In this document: in pieces, positions 28,763-39,296 of the stretch
How positions within the stretch are numbered: the first letter of the stretch is position 1
How the letters are laid out: every line of letters starts with the position of its first letter
Assembly (NCBI RefSeq): GCF_902459525.1
Contig: NZ_LR699166.1
Location: 2,430,501-2,494,500, forward strand
Source: Sideroxydans sp. CL21
GTDB taxonomy: Bacteria; Pseudomonadota; Gammaproteobacteria; Burkholderiales; Gallionellaceae
Reading direction: 5' to 3'
DNA length: 64,000 nt
The notes under the pieces: generated by a model
Seen by the model: only the letters and a program-made list of their open reading frames with translations
Database searches by the model: none
Told to the model about the DNA's origin: nothing
Translations under genes and position numbers: made by a program

Positions 28763-30028
28763 TTACACCAAGCAGCGTTTGTGTTCGATGTGATATTCGA
28801 ACTCTGCCCGATAATGTTTGAGGAAACCCTGCACCGGCCACGCCGCTGCATCACCCAATGCGCAAATCGTGCGCCCGGCGATGTTGCCGCACAAATCGAG
28901 CAGCAGATCCAGATCTTCCGGCCTGCCTTCGCCGTGTTCGATACGGTGGATGATGCGGTACAGCCAGCCGGTGCCTTCACGGCACGGTGTGCATTGACCG
29001 CAGGATTCTTCGTAATAGAAATAGGACAGGCGCTCCAGCGCCTTTACCATACAGGTGGTCTCGTCCATCACGATGATGGCGCCGGTCCCCAGATAGGAGC
29101 CCGCCTTTTGCACCGAGTCGAAATCCATGTTGAGATCCATCATGATCTCGGCCGGCAGCACCGGCATGGATGAACCGCCGGGAATCACCGCCTTCAACTT
29201 ATGCCCGTTACGCACCCCTCCGGCCATTTCAAGCAGTTTCTTGAATGGTGTGCCCAGCGGCACTTCGAAGTTGCCGGGCTTGTTAACATGGCCCGACACG
29301 GAGAATAGCTTGACGCCACCACTGTTGGTCACACCCAGACTGGCAAACTTTTGACCGCCTTCGCGAATGATGTAAGGAATGCTGGCAAAAGTTTCGGTAT
29401 TGTTGATGGTGGTCGGTTTGCCGTACAGGCCAAAACTGGCGGGGAAAGGCGGTTTGAAACGCGGCTGGCCTTTTTTCCCTTCCAGCGATTCGAGCAATGC
29501 CGTCTCTTCGCCGCAGACGTAGGCACCATAGCCCATGTGGTTGTGCAGATCGAACTCGAAATCGAAACCGAGGATATTTTTGCCCAGATAGCCCGCTTTG
29601 CGCGCTTCTTCGCAGGCGGCTTCCATGCGTTCGTAGGCTTCGAAGATTTCCCCGTGCACGTAGTTGTAACCGGTCTTCACGCCCATCGTGTAAGCAGCGA
29701 TGGCCATGCCTTCGATGAGTTGATGCGGGTTGTAGCGCAAGATATCGCGGTCTTTGCAGGTACCCGGCTCGCCTTCGTCCGAATTGCATACCAGATATTT
29801 TTCGCCCTCATAGTTGCGCGGCATGAAGCTCCACTTCAAACCGGTAGGGAAGCCCGCACCGCCGCGACCGCGCAGGCCGGAATTCTTCACTTCGGCAATG
29901 ATTGTTTCCGGCGCTATTTTTTCGGTCAGTATCTTGCGCAGCGCCTGATAACCGCCGACTTTGAGATAGTTCTCCAGCGTCCACGGCTGGTCGAAATGCA
30001 TCGTGGTGAGAATGATGGGTTCGCTCAT
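28763..30028 (-). CDS. nuoF: NADH-quinone oxidoreductase subunit F (NADH/FMN binding)
   Basis: 421 residues. The FMN/NADH site is seen as [16 protein letters not shown] and [20 protein letters not shown]. The C-terminal 4Fe-4S cluster (N3) is held by [12 protein letters not shown] plus a later Cys in [16 protein letters not shown]. It is the electron entry point of complex I. The start overlaps the nuoE stop by 4 bp. Confidence 0.97.
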   Translation of the reverse strand: MSEPIILTTMHFDQPWTLENYLKVGGYQALRKILTEKIAPETIIAEVKNSGLRGRGGAGFPTGLKWSFMPRNYEGEKYLVCNSDEGEPGTCKDRDILRYNPHQLIEGMAIAAYTMGVKTGYNYVHGEIFEAYERMEAACEEARKAGYLGKNILGFDFEFDLHNHMGYGAYVCGEETALLESLEGKKGQPRFKPPFPASFGLYGKPTTINNTETFASIPYIIREGGQKFASLGVTNSGGVKLFSVSGHVNKPGNFEVPLGTPFKKLLEMAGGVRNGHKLKAVIPGGSSMPVLPAEIMMDLNMDFDSVQKAGSYLGTGAIIVMDETTCMVKALERLSYFYYEESCGQCTPCREGTGWLYRIIHRIEHGEGRPEDLDLLLDLCGNIAGRTICALGDAAAWPVQGFLKHYRAEFEYHIEHKRCLV

Positions 30029-30504
30029 TGCTTATCCAGTTCCGCCAGAATCTGGTCGATCTTCTCGCTGGTCAAACGACCGCACAGTTTCTTGTTGTTG
30101 ATGGTGAACATAGGCGCGTCCACACAGGCACCCATGCACTCTCCCTCGCGCAGACCGAATTTTCCGTCCGCAGTGATTTCACCGAGGCCGATGCCGAGCC
30201 TTTTGTTCAAATGCGCCAGCGTGTCGTCCGCGCCGCATAACTGGCACGACAGATTGGTACATACCGTCAGCGTGTACTTGCCCATCGGTTTGAGCAGATA
30301 CATGTGATAAAAAGTTGCCACTTCGTACACTGCCATCTGCGGCATACCCAGATAAACGGCAATGTCCGCCATGTCTTCGGGAGCAATCCAGTTTTTTTCA
30401 TCCTGCACGAAACGCAACGCAGCCATCACGGCTGACTGGCGCTGATCGGCAGGGTACTTTTTCAGCTCTTTGTCGATGAGCGTGGTGATCTGTTGGGATA
30501 ACAT
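30025..30504 (-). CDS. nuoE: NADH-quinone oxidoreductase subunit E
   Basis: 159 residues, thioredoxin-like 2Fe-2S protein (cluster N1a). The ligands are in [11 protein letters not shown] and [13 protein letters not shown]. It pairs with NuoF. The start shares one base with the nuoD stop (TGATG) and the end overlaps nuoF by 4 bp, so D-E-F are tightly coupled. Confidence 0.96.
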   Translation of the reverse strand: MLSQQITTLIDKELKKYPADQRQSAVMAALRFVQDEKNWIAPEDMADIAVYLGMPQMAVYEVATFYHMYLLKPMGKYTLTVCTNLSCQLCGADDTLAHLNKRLGIGLGEITADGKFGLREGECMGACVDAPMFTINNKKLCGRLTSEKIDQILAELDKQ

Positions 30505-31757
30505 CAGCGGTCTATCTCCCCAAAAACGATGTCTTGCGTACCGATAATGGCCACCACATCGGCGATCATGTGCCCGCGCACCATCTCGTCCAAACCGGAC
30601 AGATGGGGGAACCCGGCCGACCGTATCTTCATGCGATAAGGTTTGTTCGCACCATCCGACACCATATAGATGCCGAACTCGCCTTTGGAATGCTCGACGG
30701 CGGCATACACTTCGCCCGCGGGCACATGAAAACCTTCGCTGAACAGCTTGAAATGGTGAATCAGTTCTTCCATGTTATTTTTCATGGATTCGCGTTTTGG
30801 CGGCGCGAACTTGAGATCATCCGTCATTACCAGCCCCGGATTCTTGCGCAGCCAATCGACACATTGCTTGATGATGCGGTTGCTTTGCCGCATTTCTTCA
30901 ACGCGCACCAGATAACGGTCGTAGCAATCGCCCTCGACACCCACAGGGATGTCGAAGTCGATACGGTCATAAACTTCGTAAGGCTGTTTTTTGCGCAGAT
31001 CCCACACCACTCCCGAACCGCGCAGCATCGGACCGGTAAAGCCCAGCGCCAGTGCACGTTCCGGCGACACGACACCGATACCCACCGTGCGCTGCTTCCA
31101 GATGCGGTTGTCGGTAAGCAGCGTCTCGTATTCGTCAATAAGGCCGGGGAAACGGTTGGTGAAGTCGTCCATGAAATCCAGCAAAGAACCCTGGCGGTTC
31201 TCGTTCATCTTCTTCACCGCTGCCGCATTGTGAATTTTGCTCGCCTGATATTGCGGCATGGAATCCGGCAGGTCGCGATATACACCACCCGGACGGTAGT
31301 AAGACGCATGCAAACGTGCGCCGGAAACCGCTTCGTAGGCATCCATCAAATCTTCGCGCTCGCGGAAGGTGTAAAACATCGGGGACATTGCGCCACAGTC
31401 GAGGGCGGAAGCGCCAAGCCACAACAGATGGTTCAGGATACGCGTGATTTCGTCGAACATGACGCGGATGTACTGCGCCCGGACCGGCACCTGAATGCCC
31501 GCCAGTTTCTCGATCGCCATCACATACGCATGCTCGTTGAGCATCATGGACACGTAGTCCAATCGATCCATGTAAGGAACAGACTGCAGGAAAGTCTTGT
31601 GCTCGGCCAGTTTCTCGGTCGCGCGGTGCAACAGACCGATGTGCGGGTCGGCACGTTCAATCACTTCGCCATCAAGCTCCAGTACCAGACGCAACACGCC
31701 GTGTGCGGCAGGATGCTGCGGACCGAAGTTCATGGTGTAGTTTTTTATCTCAGCCAT
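30504..31757 (-). CDS. nuoD: NADH-quinone oxidoreductase subunit D
   Basis: 417 residues, the 49-kDa subunit related to [NiFe]-hydrogenase large subunits. The opening [20 protein letters not shown] and [19 protein letters not shown] are canonical and carry the quinone-site His. It is separate from nuoC here (21 bp apart), unlike the nuoCD fusion of E. coli. Confidence 0.97.
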   Translation of the reverse strand: MAEIKNYTMNFGPQHPAAHGVLRLVLELDGEVIERADPHIGLLHRATEKLAEHKTFLQSVPYMDRLDYVSMMLNEHAYVMAIEKLAGIQVPVRAQYIRVMFDEITRILNHLLWLGASALDCGAMSPMFYTFREREDLMDAYEAVSGARLHASYYRPGGVYRDLPDSMPQYQASKIHNAAAVKKMNENRQGSLLDFMDDFTNRFPGLIDEYETLLTDNRIWKQRTVGIGVVSPERALALGFTGPMLRGSGVVWDLRKKQPYEVYDRIDFDIPVGVEGDCYDRYLVRVEEMRQSNRIIKQCVDWLRKNPGLVMTDDLKFAPPKRESMKNNMEELIHHFKLFSEGFHVPAGEVYAAVEHSKGEFGIYMVSDGANKPYRMKIRSAGFPHLSGLDEMVRGHMIADVVAIIGTQDIVFGEIDR

Positions 31758-31778
31758 AACGTTGCCTTTTTTGTTCGG

Positions 31779-32408
31779 TTAGGAACGACCGTAATTCTCT
31801 TCGCGCATCGTGCGCGGCGTGATTTCGCGCGGCTCCACCGTCACCGGCTCATAAACCACGCGCTGCTGCGCGGCGTCGTAGCGCATCTCAACGGTGCCGG
31901 ATAACGGAAAGTCCTTGCGGAACGGGTTGCCGACAAAACCGTAATCGGTGAGGATGCGGCGCAGGTCGGGGTGTCCGACGAAGATGATGCCGAACAGGTC
32001 GAACGCCTCGCGCTCATACCAGTTGGCGGACGGCCATATTCCGGTAACTGAATTCAAAACCGGCATCGCGTCATCGTCCGCAAATACGCGGACGCGCAGA
32101 CGAATGTTGTGAGTGACTGACAGCAGGTGATAGACAGCAGCAAATCTGGCACCAACGCGCGGCGCATCGGGCAGATACCTGCCGTCCTCGCACAACTCGC
32201 TGCCATAGGTTGAATAGTCGATGCCGCATACATCGACCAGTGCTTCGAAACGCAGGTCGGCATCGTCGCGCAGGCGAGTGAAAACACCGAGCATATCTGC
32301 GGCATTAACCACCAGGGTAAGTTCGCTTAAATGCTCTACCAGGCTGACAACTTTGCCCGAGAAAGCCTCATTCAGATTTGCGGAAAGTATGTTCAGGTCG
32401 GTAGCCAT
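31779..32408 (-). CDS. nuoC: NADH-quinone oxidoreductase subunit C
   Basis: 209 residues, the 30-kDa peripheral subunit. The signature block is [20 protein letters not shown] followed by [21 protein letters not shown] short C-terminal tail with [18 protein letters not shown] closes the protein. It lies 6 bp behind nuoB. Confidence 0.96.
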   Translation of the reverse strand: MATDLNILSANLNEAFSGKVVSLVEHLSELTLVVNAADMLGVFTRLRDDADLRFEALVDVCGIDYSTYGSELCEDGRYLPDAPRVGARFAAVYHLLSVTHNIRLRVRVFADDDAMPVLNSVTGIWPSANWYEREAFDLFGIIFVGHPDLRRILTDYGFVGNPFRKDFPLSGTVEMRYDAAQQRVVYEPVTVEPREITPRTMREENYGRS

Positions 32409-32414
32409 ATCTTC

Positions 32415-32894
32415 CTATCGCGCAATGGTGTTGGTGCGTTTAATCTTGTTCTGCAGCTGGATAATGCCGTAGATCAGGGCCTCGGCAGTCGGCGGGCAAC
32501 CGGGAACGTAGATATCCACCGGAACGATGCGATCGCACCCGCGCACCACAGAATAGGAATAATGGTAATAACCACCACCGTTGGCACAGGAACCCATCGA
32601 TATCACATAACGAGGTTCGGCCATTTGGTCGTAGACTTTACGCAAGGCCGGTGCCATCTTGTTGCACAGCGTTCCAGCCACTATCATCAAGTCCGATTGC
32701 CTTGGACTTGGACGAAACACCTCGGCTCCAAAACGGGATAAGTCGTAACGGGGTGCAACGGCATGCATCATCTCCACCGCGCAGCAGGCCAAGCCAAAAG
32801 TCATCGGCCACAGCGAACCGGTACGCACATAGTTGATTACCGCATCGGCATTTGCCGTGATGAATCCTTTATTCAGAACGCCTTCTATTCCCAT
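32415..32894 (-). CDS. nuoB: NADH-quinone oxidoreductase subunit B
   Basis: 159 residues from ATG 32894. This start has AAGGAG seven bases before it; a GTG-type extension upstream lacks one. The N2 cluster ligands are in [20 protein letters not shown] and [13 protein letters not shown]2 is the last cluster before quinone. The start overlaps the end of nuoA by 10 bp. Confidence 0.96.
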   Translation of the reverse strand: MGIEGVLNKGFITANADAVINYVRTGSLWPMTFGLACCAVEMMHAVAPRYDLSRFGAEVFRPSPRQSDLMIVAGTLCNKMAPALRKVYDQMAEPRYVISMGSCANGGGYYHYSYSVVRGCDRIVPVDIYVPGCPPTAEALIYGIIQLQNKIKRTNTIAR

Positions 32895-33241
32895 TCCAAG
32901 GCTCCTTTCATCCATTCATAAATAAAGCCAACCACGAGGATAGCCAAAAAAATCATCATGGAAACAAAACCGAATGTTCCGATCTCTTTCAGCACGATCG
33001 CCCATGGGAAAAGAAAGGCGATTTCAAGATCGAACAGGATGAACAGGATGGCTACAAGATAAAAACGCACATCGAACTTCATGCGCGCGTCTTCGAATGC
33101 TTCGAAACCGCATTCATAGGGAGAGTTTTTTTTATCGTCAGGACGGTTAGGCCCGATCAGCCCACCCAATGCCAAAGGCAATACGCCTATCAAAAGCGCA
33201 ATAATTATGAACAGCAGAACCGGAAAATAATTTTCCAACAT
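32885..33241 (-). CDS. nuoA: NADH-quinone oxidoreductase subunit A
   Basis: 118 residues with three membrane helices. [20 protein letters not shown] is the family signature of the first loop. ATG at 33241 follows a good ribosome site (GGAGGGGA). The frame stays open for 80 codons upstream, but that part is basic, unrelated to NuoA and runs into the island boundary, so it is not coding. It is the first gene of the complex I operon. Confidence 0.95.
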   Translation of the reverse strand: MLENYFPVLLFIIIALLIGVLPLALGGLIGPNRPDDKKNSPYECGFEAFEDARMKFDVRFYLVAILFILFDLEIAFLFPWAIVLKEIGTFGFVSMMIFLAILVVGFIYEWMKGALEWE

Positions 33242-33346
33242 ATCTTGAGTCCCCTCCTCAGTTGGCTCCTGATGCAGCTCAGAACAGAATGCTATTCTAG
33301 TCTTGTTTCTTATCAACCTTCGGCTTGCAGCCTCGGTTTTTCGTTT

Positions 33347-33369
33347 TGGTGCGGGGCAAGAAACTCGAA
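33347..33369 (+). repeat. Distal attachment repeat (copy of tRNA-Leu 3' end)
   Basis: This 23-bp block repeats the last 23 bases of tRNA-Leu (61551-61573) in the same orientation with two mismatches (AA for GG at 33361-33362). The shared perfect core is TGGTGCGGGGCAAG, which includes the complement of the CCA end. Direct repeats of a tRNA 3' end at both borders are the footprint of integration by a tRNA-targeting tyrosine integrase. Confidence 0.85.
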
Positions 33370-33962
33370 ATAATTTCCATGCCTCTGTTTTTATTATTTT
33401 TATTTTAATTCTTATGGGCCGTATTACCAACCATATGACCTTGACTGCCAGGCTACAAACGACATTCCATGACAACTCAATGCAACACAACTCAACCAGT
33501 CAATTGTATATCACCCGAGCACCTTCCCGCAAATGTGAGAGCAACGCTCTAATCCCAAAAGGCTAATCCCAAAGGGCAACACCAAAACCCCAAGCCGATT
33601 GCAAATTAAATCAGCACCCCCATCCGCTCACTTTCTCCACAACCCGCGCCAATGCTAGAAGTTAGAGAAACTGATCGCAAAGGTGCCTAGTTTGATGCAA
33701 AGCGAGCTGTAATCCGCATAGATACAGGATGTGTCGTGTATCTGAATGCATTAGCGATCAGTTTTGAGTGAAATGCTTGTTGGGCTGGAAGTGGTATGGA
33801 TGGCTCAAGGCACGATCATTGATCGCTGGTATTGTGAATCATCTTCCAAAATGGATTGTTTCATAAACAAACAAGCTGACCGTACAAAGTGATTGTTTGG
33901 CCTTGATTGCGACCGTCCGCTATACATCTGAAAACGGTCCTACAAAACCAGCATTTTGATGA

Positions 33963-34062
33963 GGCTCGAAGGTCGCTTGTTAACCCAAACCGGAAATAGC
34001 GCTTAACGAATTCGTTGCCGCAAAGCGGACACTCGCGAACTCACACATTCGACCCACTGCGG
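33963..34062 (+). repeat. 100-bp repeat, copy A (inverted partner at 59578-59677)
   Basis: Aligned by eye with the reverse complement of 59578-59677 it matches at about 90 of 100 positions. It contains CCAAACCGGAAATAGCGCTT and GCCGCAAAGCGGACA. Similarity stops sharply at both ends. It is non-coding. Related shorter units with the GCCGCNAAGCGGACA core occur at 39721-39736 and 40070-40086. Confidence 0.75.
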
Positions 34063-34347
34063 ACAGACGAGCTTCGATATTCGCTTCCCCAAACCCGACA
34101 TTCGCGAAGTAGCACTAACGACCCGAAGCAAAGTCTCGAAGCTGTAGCCACGTCCCAGCCGGTTCATCACCCGGATCAGGTTGTTAGCACACCAACACGA
34201 CAATCTGGTTACGTCAAAAACTAGTCTGGCCTGGTCTTATATCTAGGTCGAACGGCATATGGTCAGCTAAAAATTTGCGTGTAACGATTCGCCGCCTTCA
34301 ACTATGTTGATCGAACCAGCAGTCTTTTGACTGTACGAGGGGTAGCC

Positions 34348-37300
34348 ATGGGTTTTCTGTCACGCGATGATAAAAATATTGCCCTTGCAACGCGAGGCAT
34401 TGCCACACTTTTATTAATCATCGTGGCTTCGTTGATAACGGTGGTTAGTCCTGTGAGTGCGTCTACCATAGTGCCCGATAATTATATTTGGACAGGTTCA
34501 TGTTGTGGATCGAGTCAACCTCAGTACATACATAATCCGTGGGCATTGGTTAACTATTTTCTGACCACACCGCCACCTAATACTTGGCCAGGGTCTTATA
34601 CAAATTGCTCTCCAGCACCTACAGCAACTGGACAGACATGCTACGTGTATGGTTGGGGGAACACCCCAATTCTCTATACCAGTCAAGCCTTCTGTCCATC
34701 TGGATTCAATCCTGATCCAGCCAATCCCCAGCAATGCGTTATTTCTCCCAACACCCCCGATCCTGCTAAAAACACCGACAAACCTGACACATGCGCAGGC
34801 ACAAACCCCTGCAACGCGGGCACAGGCAACAAGTATCAGCGTGAATCAGACTATGTGGGTGTTGGGCCATATCCGTTGCAAATTGTGCGGACATACAATA
34901 GCGGCGGAACAATGCCATCAGCAGTAGGCATGACGGTATGGGGTAGCCAATGGCGTGGATACTATGATCACAGCATTGTGTATTCCAGTAACGGTACCAC
35001 CTTAAAAACCGCCATGCTCAAACGAGACGGAGGCAAACAGTATTACTTCAATCAGGCGATCGGCACCGCAACACCACCGCTGACCACCACTACATGGACG
35101 CCCGATGCCGACGTCGTAGGCAGCCTTGTCGAAATAGGAGTTGATGCTTCCGGAAATCCGACCAGTTGGGCCTACACCAACGAGAACGACGAGGTTGAGA
35201 CGTACGATGCAACGGGCAAGCTGGTAACGATCACCAACCGTATCGGCCTCACCCAGACGCTGACGTACAGCGATGGAACAGCGGGCCCCAACGGCAGTTA
35301 TGTGCTGATTGCAACAGGTGCTCCCACCACTGCCATCCTGTCTGCCGGATTCCTGATCCGCGTCACCGATCCGACAGGTCGCAGCCTGCAGTATGGTTAC
35401 GACGGTAGCGGTCGCGTGGTGAAGATGACCGATCCCTCGGGCGGCGTGTACCTCTATGCCTATAGCGGTTCCGCCTTGACCGACAACCTCACCGGCGTTA
35501 AGTACCCGGACGGCAAGGTGCGCACGTACCTGTACGGCGAAGTTGCGAACGTCTCCGCCACCCCGGCAGCCGGTGTCAGCTATGCCCACAGTCTGACCGG
35601 CATCCTGGACGAGAACGGCACCCGTTTTGCGTCTTGGACGTACGACGCCAACGGCCTTGCAACATCCTCTGAGCACGGCGCATTCGGCAGCGGCATCGAT
35701 CATGTTGGGCTGAGCTATGGCACACCGGATGCCAACGGCAATTCCACCACCAGCGTGACCGACCCCAGGGGCAATGTGCGCAGCTATGGCTTCAGCACCT
35801 TATTGGGTGTGGTCAAGAACACCGGCATCACCGGATCGCCCTGCGATGGCTGCTCCGCATCCTTTACCTATGATGTGAACGGTAACGTCGCCTCGCGTAC
35901 CGACTTCAACGGCAACAAGACGACCTATGTGTACGACCTGACGCGCAATCTGGAGACCAGCCGCACCGAAGCATCAGGATCAGCGGTAGCCCGAACCATC
36001 ACCACCCAATGGCACCCCACATTGCGCCTGCCCACCCAGATATCCGAGCCGGGCAGAACCACCGTCTATACCTACGATGCAACCACCCGTAACCTGCTCA
36101 CCAAGACGGTGACCGATAGCGCCAGCAGCAGGAGCCGCAGTTGGGCTTACACCTACACTACGGCAGCCGATACTACCCTGTCCAATCTGCTCAAGAACAT
36201 CAAAGGCCCGCGTACCGATGTGGCGAGCATTACGTCCTTCGGCTACTACCCCAACGGCGACCTCAAGACCATCACCGACGCGCTGGGGCACGTCACCACG
36301 ATCAACAGCGTGGATGGTGCCGGACGACCGCTATCCATCACCGATGCCAACGGCGTTATCACCGTCCTCACCTATTGGCCGCGCGGCTGGCTCAAGACTC
36401 GCACCGTCGGTGCCCTGACGACCAACTACACCTATGACGGCGTCGGCCAGCTCACGCGCGTGACCCTGCCGGATGCCAGCCACCTGGATTACACCTACGA
36501 TGCCGCGCACAGGCTGACCGACATCGCCGATATCAAGCTGGATCATATCCACTACACCCTGGACAACATGGGCAACCGCACCAAAGAGGATGCATACGAC
36601 GCCACCGGCAAGCTGTCCAAAACCCACAGCCGCGTGTTCGACGCCCTGAACCATCTGGCGCAGGACATCAGCGTCTATAACGCCACCACCAGCTACACTG
36701 CAACCTCAAGTTACGATGCCAACGGCAACCTCAAGCAGGTGGTGGATGCGAAGAACCATGCCACCCTCGTCGGCTACGATGCCCTGAACCGCATCAATCA
36801 AACTACCGATGCCGCACTCGACATCGGTAATTATGCGTATGACGCCGTGGATCAGCTCAATAACGTGAACGATCCCATGAACCTCAACACCCACTATGCG
36901 GTAAACACGCTGGGGGAAGAGACGCAACTGGCGAGCCCCGACAGCGGAACCACGAACCGCAGCTTCGACAGCGCGGGCAACGTTCTAGGTGCCACCGATG
37001 CGCGCGGCATCGCTGCCACCTACACGTACGATGCACTGAACCGGCCCTTGAGCGTCAGCTTCCCCACCACGGGTGAAAACGTCACCTACACATGGGATGC
37101 CGCCACGGGGTGCACCTATGGCATCGGACGTCTGTGCCAACTCACGGAAAACAACAGAACAACCACCTTCGCCTATGACAACCAGGGCAACCTGACCCAA
37201 CGAACCCGCACCGAGTTCGGTGTGAACATCGTCACCCATTACGCTTACGATGCCGCCAACCGCCAGATCACCGTCATTTCCCCCGGCGCCGAGACATTGA

Positions 37301-37632
37301 GCTTGACACGGGACAGCGCTGGCTACGTCCAGAAAGTGGACGACACCAGCGCCAGCGGCACCACCTCGATCACGGCCAACGTGCAGTACGACGGCACCGG
37401 TCAGGCTACCTCCGAATTGCTCGGCAACGGAATAACACAGTCCATGACTTACGACCTGTCCGGACAGGCCAATATCGAACCCGCACCCCCGGTTGCCGCT
37501 GCCGCAGCCAGTACCGATAACGATGTGCCGACATTGCCGGAATGGGGCAGCTACCTTCTTGGCAGCTTGCTCCTGCTGCAGGTGGTGCGCACACAGCGAC
37601 GGGTGCAACGCGGGACGGGGAGAACAGCATGA
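34348..37632 (+). CDS. RHS/YD-repeat protein ending in an IPTL-CTERM anchor
   Basis: 1094 residues from ATG 34348 (GAGGGG upstream). An N-terminal hydrophobic signal (about 12-36) ends in VSPVSA. A short Cys-rich lead region is followed by the RHS entry GTGNKYQRESDYVGVG, then over 600 residues of YD repeats (YTYDAL, YDALNR, GNLT and similar). The protein then ends with VPTLPEWGSYLLGSLLLL and a basic tail RTQRRVQRGTGR. That is the tripartite IPTL-CTERM sorting signal (IPTLxxWG, membrane helix, basic end) handled by exosortase H in other species. It lacks an RHS core end and a toxin tip, which are supplied by the next gene. The stop overlaps that gene by 4 bp. Confidence 0.85.
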   Translation: MGFLSRDDKNIALATRGIATLLLIIVASLITVVSPVSASTIVPDNYIWTGSCCGSSQPQYIHNPWALVNYFLTTPPPNTWPGSYTNCSPAPTATGQTCYVYGWGNTPILYTSQAFCPSGFNPDPANPQQCVISPNTPDPAKNTDKPDTCAGTNPCNAGTGNKYQRESDYVGVGPYPLQIVRTYNSGGTMPSAVGMTVWGSQWRGYYDHSIVYSSNGTTLKTAMLKRDGGKQYYFNQAIGTATPPLTTTTWTPDADVVGSLVEIGVDASGNPTSWAYTNENDEVETYDATGKLVTITNRIGLTQTLTYSDGTAGPNGSYVLIATGAPTTAILSAGFLIRVTDPTGRSLQYGYDGSGRVVKMTDPSGGVYLYAYSGSALTDNLTGVKYPDGKVRTYLYGEVANVSATPAAGVSYAHSLTGILDENGTRFASWTYDANGLATSSEHGAFGSGIDHVGLSYGTPDANGNSTTSVTDPRGNVRSYGFSTLLGVVKNTGITGSPCDGCSASFTYDVNGNVASRTDFNGNKTTYVYDLTRNLETSRTEASGSAVARTITTQWHPTLRLPTQISEPGRTTVYTYDATTRNLLTKTVTDSASSRSRSWAYTYTTAADTTLSNLLKNIKGPRTDVASITSFGYYPNGDLKTITDALGHVTTINSVDGAGRPLSITDANGVITVLTYWPRGWLKTRTVGALTTNYTYDGVGQLTRVTLPDASHLDYTYDAAHRLTDIADIKLDHIHYTLDNMGNRTKEDAYDATGKLSKTHSRVFDALNHLAQDISVYNATTSYTATSSYDANGNLKQVVDAKNHATLVGYDALNRINQTTDAALDIGNYAYDAVDQLNNVNDPMNLNTHYAVNTLGEETQLASPDSGTTNRSFDSAGNVLGATDARGIAATYTYDALNRPLSVSFPTTGENVTYTWDAATGCTYGIGRLCQLTENNRTTTFAYDNQGNLTQRTRTEFGVNIVTHYAYDAANRQITVISPGAETLSLTRDSAGYVQKVDDTSASGTTSITANVQYDGTGQATSELLGNGITQSMTYDLSGQANIEPAPPVAAAAASTDNDVPTLPEWGSYLLGSLLLLQVVRTQRRVQRGTGRTA

Positions 37633-38885
37633 GGCTTACGTTCACCATGCGTTTCGCACTGCGCCTGCTGGCTGTGGCGCTGCTGGCCGGACTGACGACT
37701 CCATTCGCCTTTGCCGACACCGCGTCGCTGGTGTACGACCCGGCAGGCAATGTAGCCAGCCGCACCACGGCACAGGGCACCACCACCTACACTTACGATG
37801 CAGCCGACCGTCTCATTGCCGAATCTGGTCCTGCCGGTAATTTCAACTACAGCTACGATGCCAACAGCGTCCGCCTCTCCGATTCAGGTGGCAGCTACAC
37901 CTACAGCACGACTTCCAACCGCCTGACGGCCCGCCACGGCAGGGCGGTCATCACCGACGCTGCAGGCAACATCACGTCAGACGGACTGGGTCACACCTAT
38001 GCCTACAACCAGGCCGGCAGGATGTCCGAGGCCAGGCTGAACGGGGTGCTGCTGGCAAGTTACGACTACGACTATCGGGGGCTGCGTAACCGCAAGGTAA
38101 CCACCGCTACGGCACCCCAGGGCGCGCAGACCATACTCTATGTTTACGACGAAGCCGGACACCTGCTCGAAGAACTCACTGCCACGGGTGCAGCCATCCG
38201 CACCTACGTCTGGCGCGACGACACGCCATTGGCACAGATCGAGCATATCCCGGCACGCCGGGTCATCTACTTCGAGGTGGATCATCTGAATACGCCACGG
38301 GTGGCGCGGGATCAGTCGGGTGTGGTGGTGTGGACATGGGTGAGCGATGCCTTTGGTGCAATTCAACCCAACCAGAACCCCTCGGGTGCTGGAGTCGTCA
38401 CGGTGAATCTGAGATTCCCCGGACAATACTATGATCAGGAAACGGGACTGTTCTACAATGGGCAGCGTTACTATGATCCGGGCATGGGGCAGTACACGCA
38501 GCCCGATCTGATCGGGCTGGCGGGGGGAAGTTTCTCCACCTATACCTATGCCGGCGGAAATCCGTTGAGGTGGTCTGATCCAAACGGAGAATGTCCATGG
38601 TGCTTGCCAGCGTTGGGAGCAGCAGCCACTTTCAATGGCCTAATGCATCTGCTCAATTCCGCATACAATTTCTACGCTGATTTGAGTTCACAGGCCACAT
38701 CGCAGAAGGCTTTAAGTTTGGCTCGATCCGCGTGTGATAGTTATCCAGCTGGTGGAGCATGTGGCGATCTTCCAAATTTACAGCAACAGGCTAATCAATG
38801 TACTGCGAACTCTATTAAAGCTGGGGCAAATATACCAGGCACGCTAACATCGCCAAAATTTCCAGCAACAACAATGCCGAAATAG
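37629..38885 (+). CDS. Second RHS protein with core domain and variable C-terminal tip
   Basis: 418 residues. ATG at 37629 overlaps the previous stop (ATGA). It has its own signal peptide (about 1-29, ending FAFA), a few YD repeats, the core FEVDHLNTPRVARDQSG and the closing motif GLFYNGQRYYDPGMGQYTQP then DPNG (317-320). The last 98 residues are unrelated to RHS and the DNA becomes clearly more AT-rich there, the usual sign of an exchangeable toxin tip. The tip begins with CPWCLPALGAAATFNGLMHLL and has six cysteines. I do not recognise a toxin family. Together with the first gene it looks like one RHS protein divided in two. Confidence 0.82.
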   Translation: MRLTFTMRFALRLLAVALLAGLTTPFAFADTASLVYDPAGNVASRTTAQGTTTYTYDAADRLIAESGPAGNFNYSYDANSVRLSDSGGSYTYSTTSNRLTARHGRAVITDAAGNITSDGLGHTYAYNQAGRMSEARLNGVLLASYDYDYRGLRNRKVTTATAPQGAQTILYVYDEAGHLLEELTATGAAIRTYVWRDDTPLAQIEHIPARRVIYFEVDHLNTPRVARDQSGVVVWTWVSDAFGAIQPNQNPSGAGVVTVNLRFPGQYYDQETGLFYNGQRYYDPGMGQYTQPDLIGLAGGSFSTYTYAGGNPLRWSDPNGECPWCLPALGAAATFNGLMHLLNSAYNFYADLSSQATSQKALSLARSACDSYPAGGACGDLPNLQQQANQCTANSIKAGANIPGTLTSPKFPATTMPK

Positions 38886-38894
38886 GAGTGCAAA

Positions 38895-39209
38895 ATGGCA
38901 AAAAAAAGTTTAGTAGTATTTTTCATCATATCGATCATTTTTCAACTTGCGATCACCGTTGGGCTTTATTTATTGGTCTACGTCAAACCAATCCCTGAGT
39001 TAATATCAACTGGAACAGAGATGCTTCAACAATATAATGCATCACCAAATTTGCCATCGGCTGGCACTAATTTGGTTCGATCATTTATGGTGGATACGCT
39101 ACAGTCTGAACGGGCAACAGCTACTTTGCTGTCAACTATCGCAACTACTTTACTGATTTGTGTTCTGGTACAAATTTCAGTGTTGATTACCCTATTCCGT
39201 AAAAGATGA
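38895..39209 (+). CDS. Small two-helix membrane protein, candidate immunity protein
   Basis: 104 residues. It has membrane helices at about 6-29 and 80-100 with a polar loop of 50 residues between them, so both ends should face the cytoplasm. AGGAG lies 5 bases before ATG 38895, and the gene starts 9 bp behind the RHS stop. A small AT-rich gene directly behind an RHS tip is the standard place for the cognate immunity gene. A membrane immunity protein suggests that the tip acts at the inner membrane. This is inference from position only; the sequence is not one I recognise. Confidence 0.6.
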   Translation: MAKKSLVVFFIISIIFQLAITVGLYLLVYVKPIPELISTGTEMLQQYNASPNLPSAGTNLVRSFMVDTLQSERATATLLSTIATTLLICVLVQISVLITLFRKR

Positions 39210-39296
39210 ATTCGCATCTATACCCATCCCTGTCCTTGTTGACGTTTTTTTATTGCATCTTTGCGATGGTGTAACGAAAAGAGATAAGGGAGTTAT

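Larger units (their letters stand above)
33242..34347. other. 1.1-kb non-coding junction between nuoA and the RHS locus
   Basis: No credible gene is present. From left to right it holds the nuoA leader, a hairpin with a T-rich tail pointing away from nuo (33317-33346), the att repeat at 33347, an AT-rich stretch (33385-33415), a 100-bp repeat (33963-34062) that recurs inverted at 59.6 kb, and a motif near 34243-34264 (GTCGAACGGCATATGGTC) that recurs with changes near 39946. The chromosome-island join lies in this segment. Confidence 0.6.

Noticed and set aside
32885-33490. A 201-residue version of NuoA starting at 33490
   Set aside because: The first 83 codons are basic, unlike any NuoA, cross the att repeat and lack a ribosome site. 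The start at 33241 has GGAGGGGA and gives normal length.
33963-34200. CRISPR-like array in the repeated CGGACA / TCGCGAA motifs
   Set aside because: Spacing is irregular, units differ in length and no cas genes are present; they are dispersed palindromic repeats.
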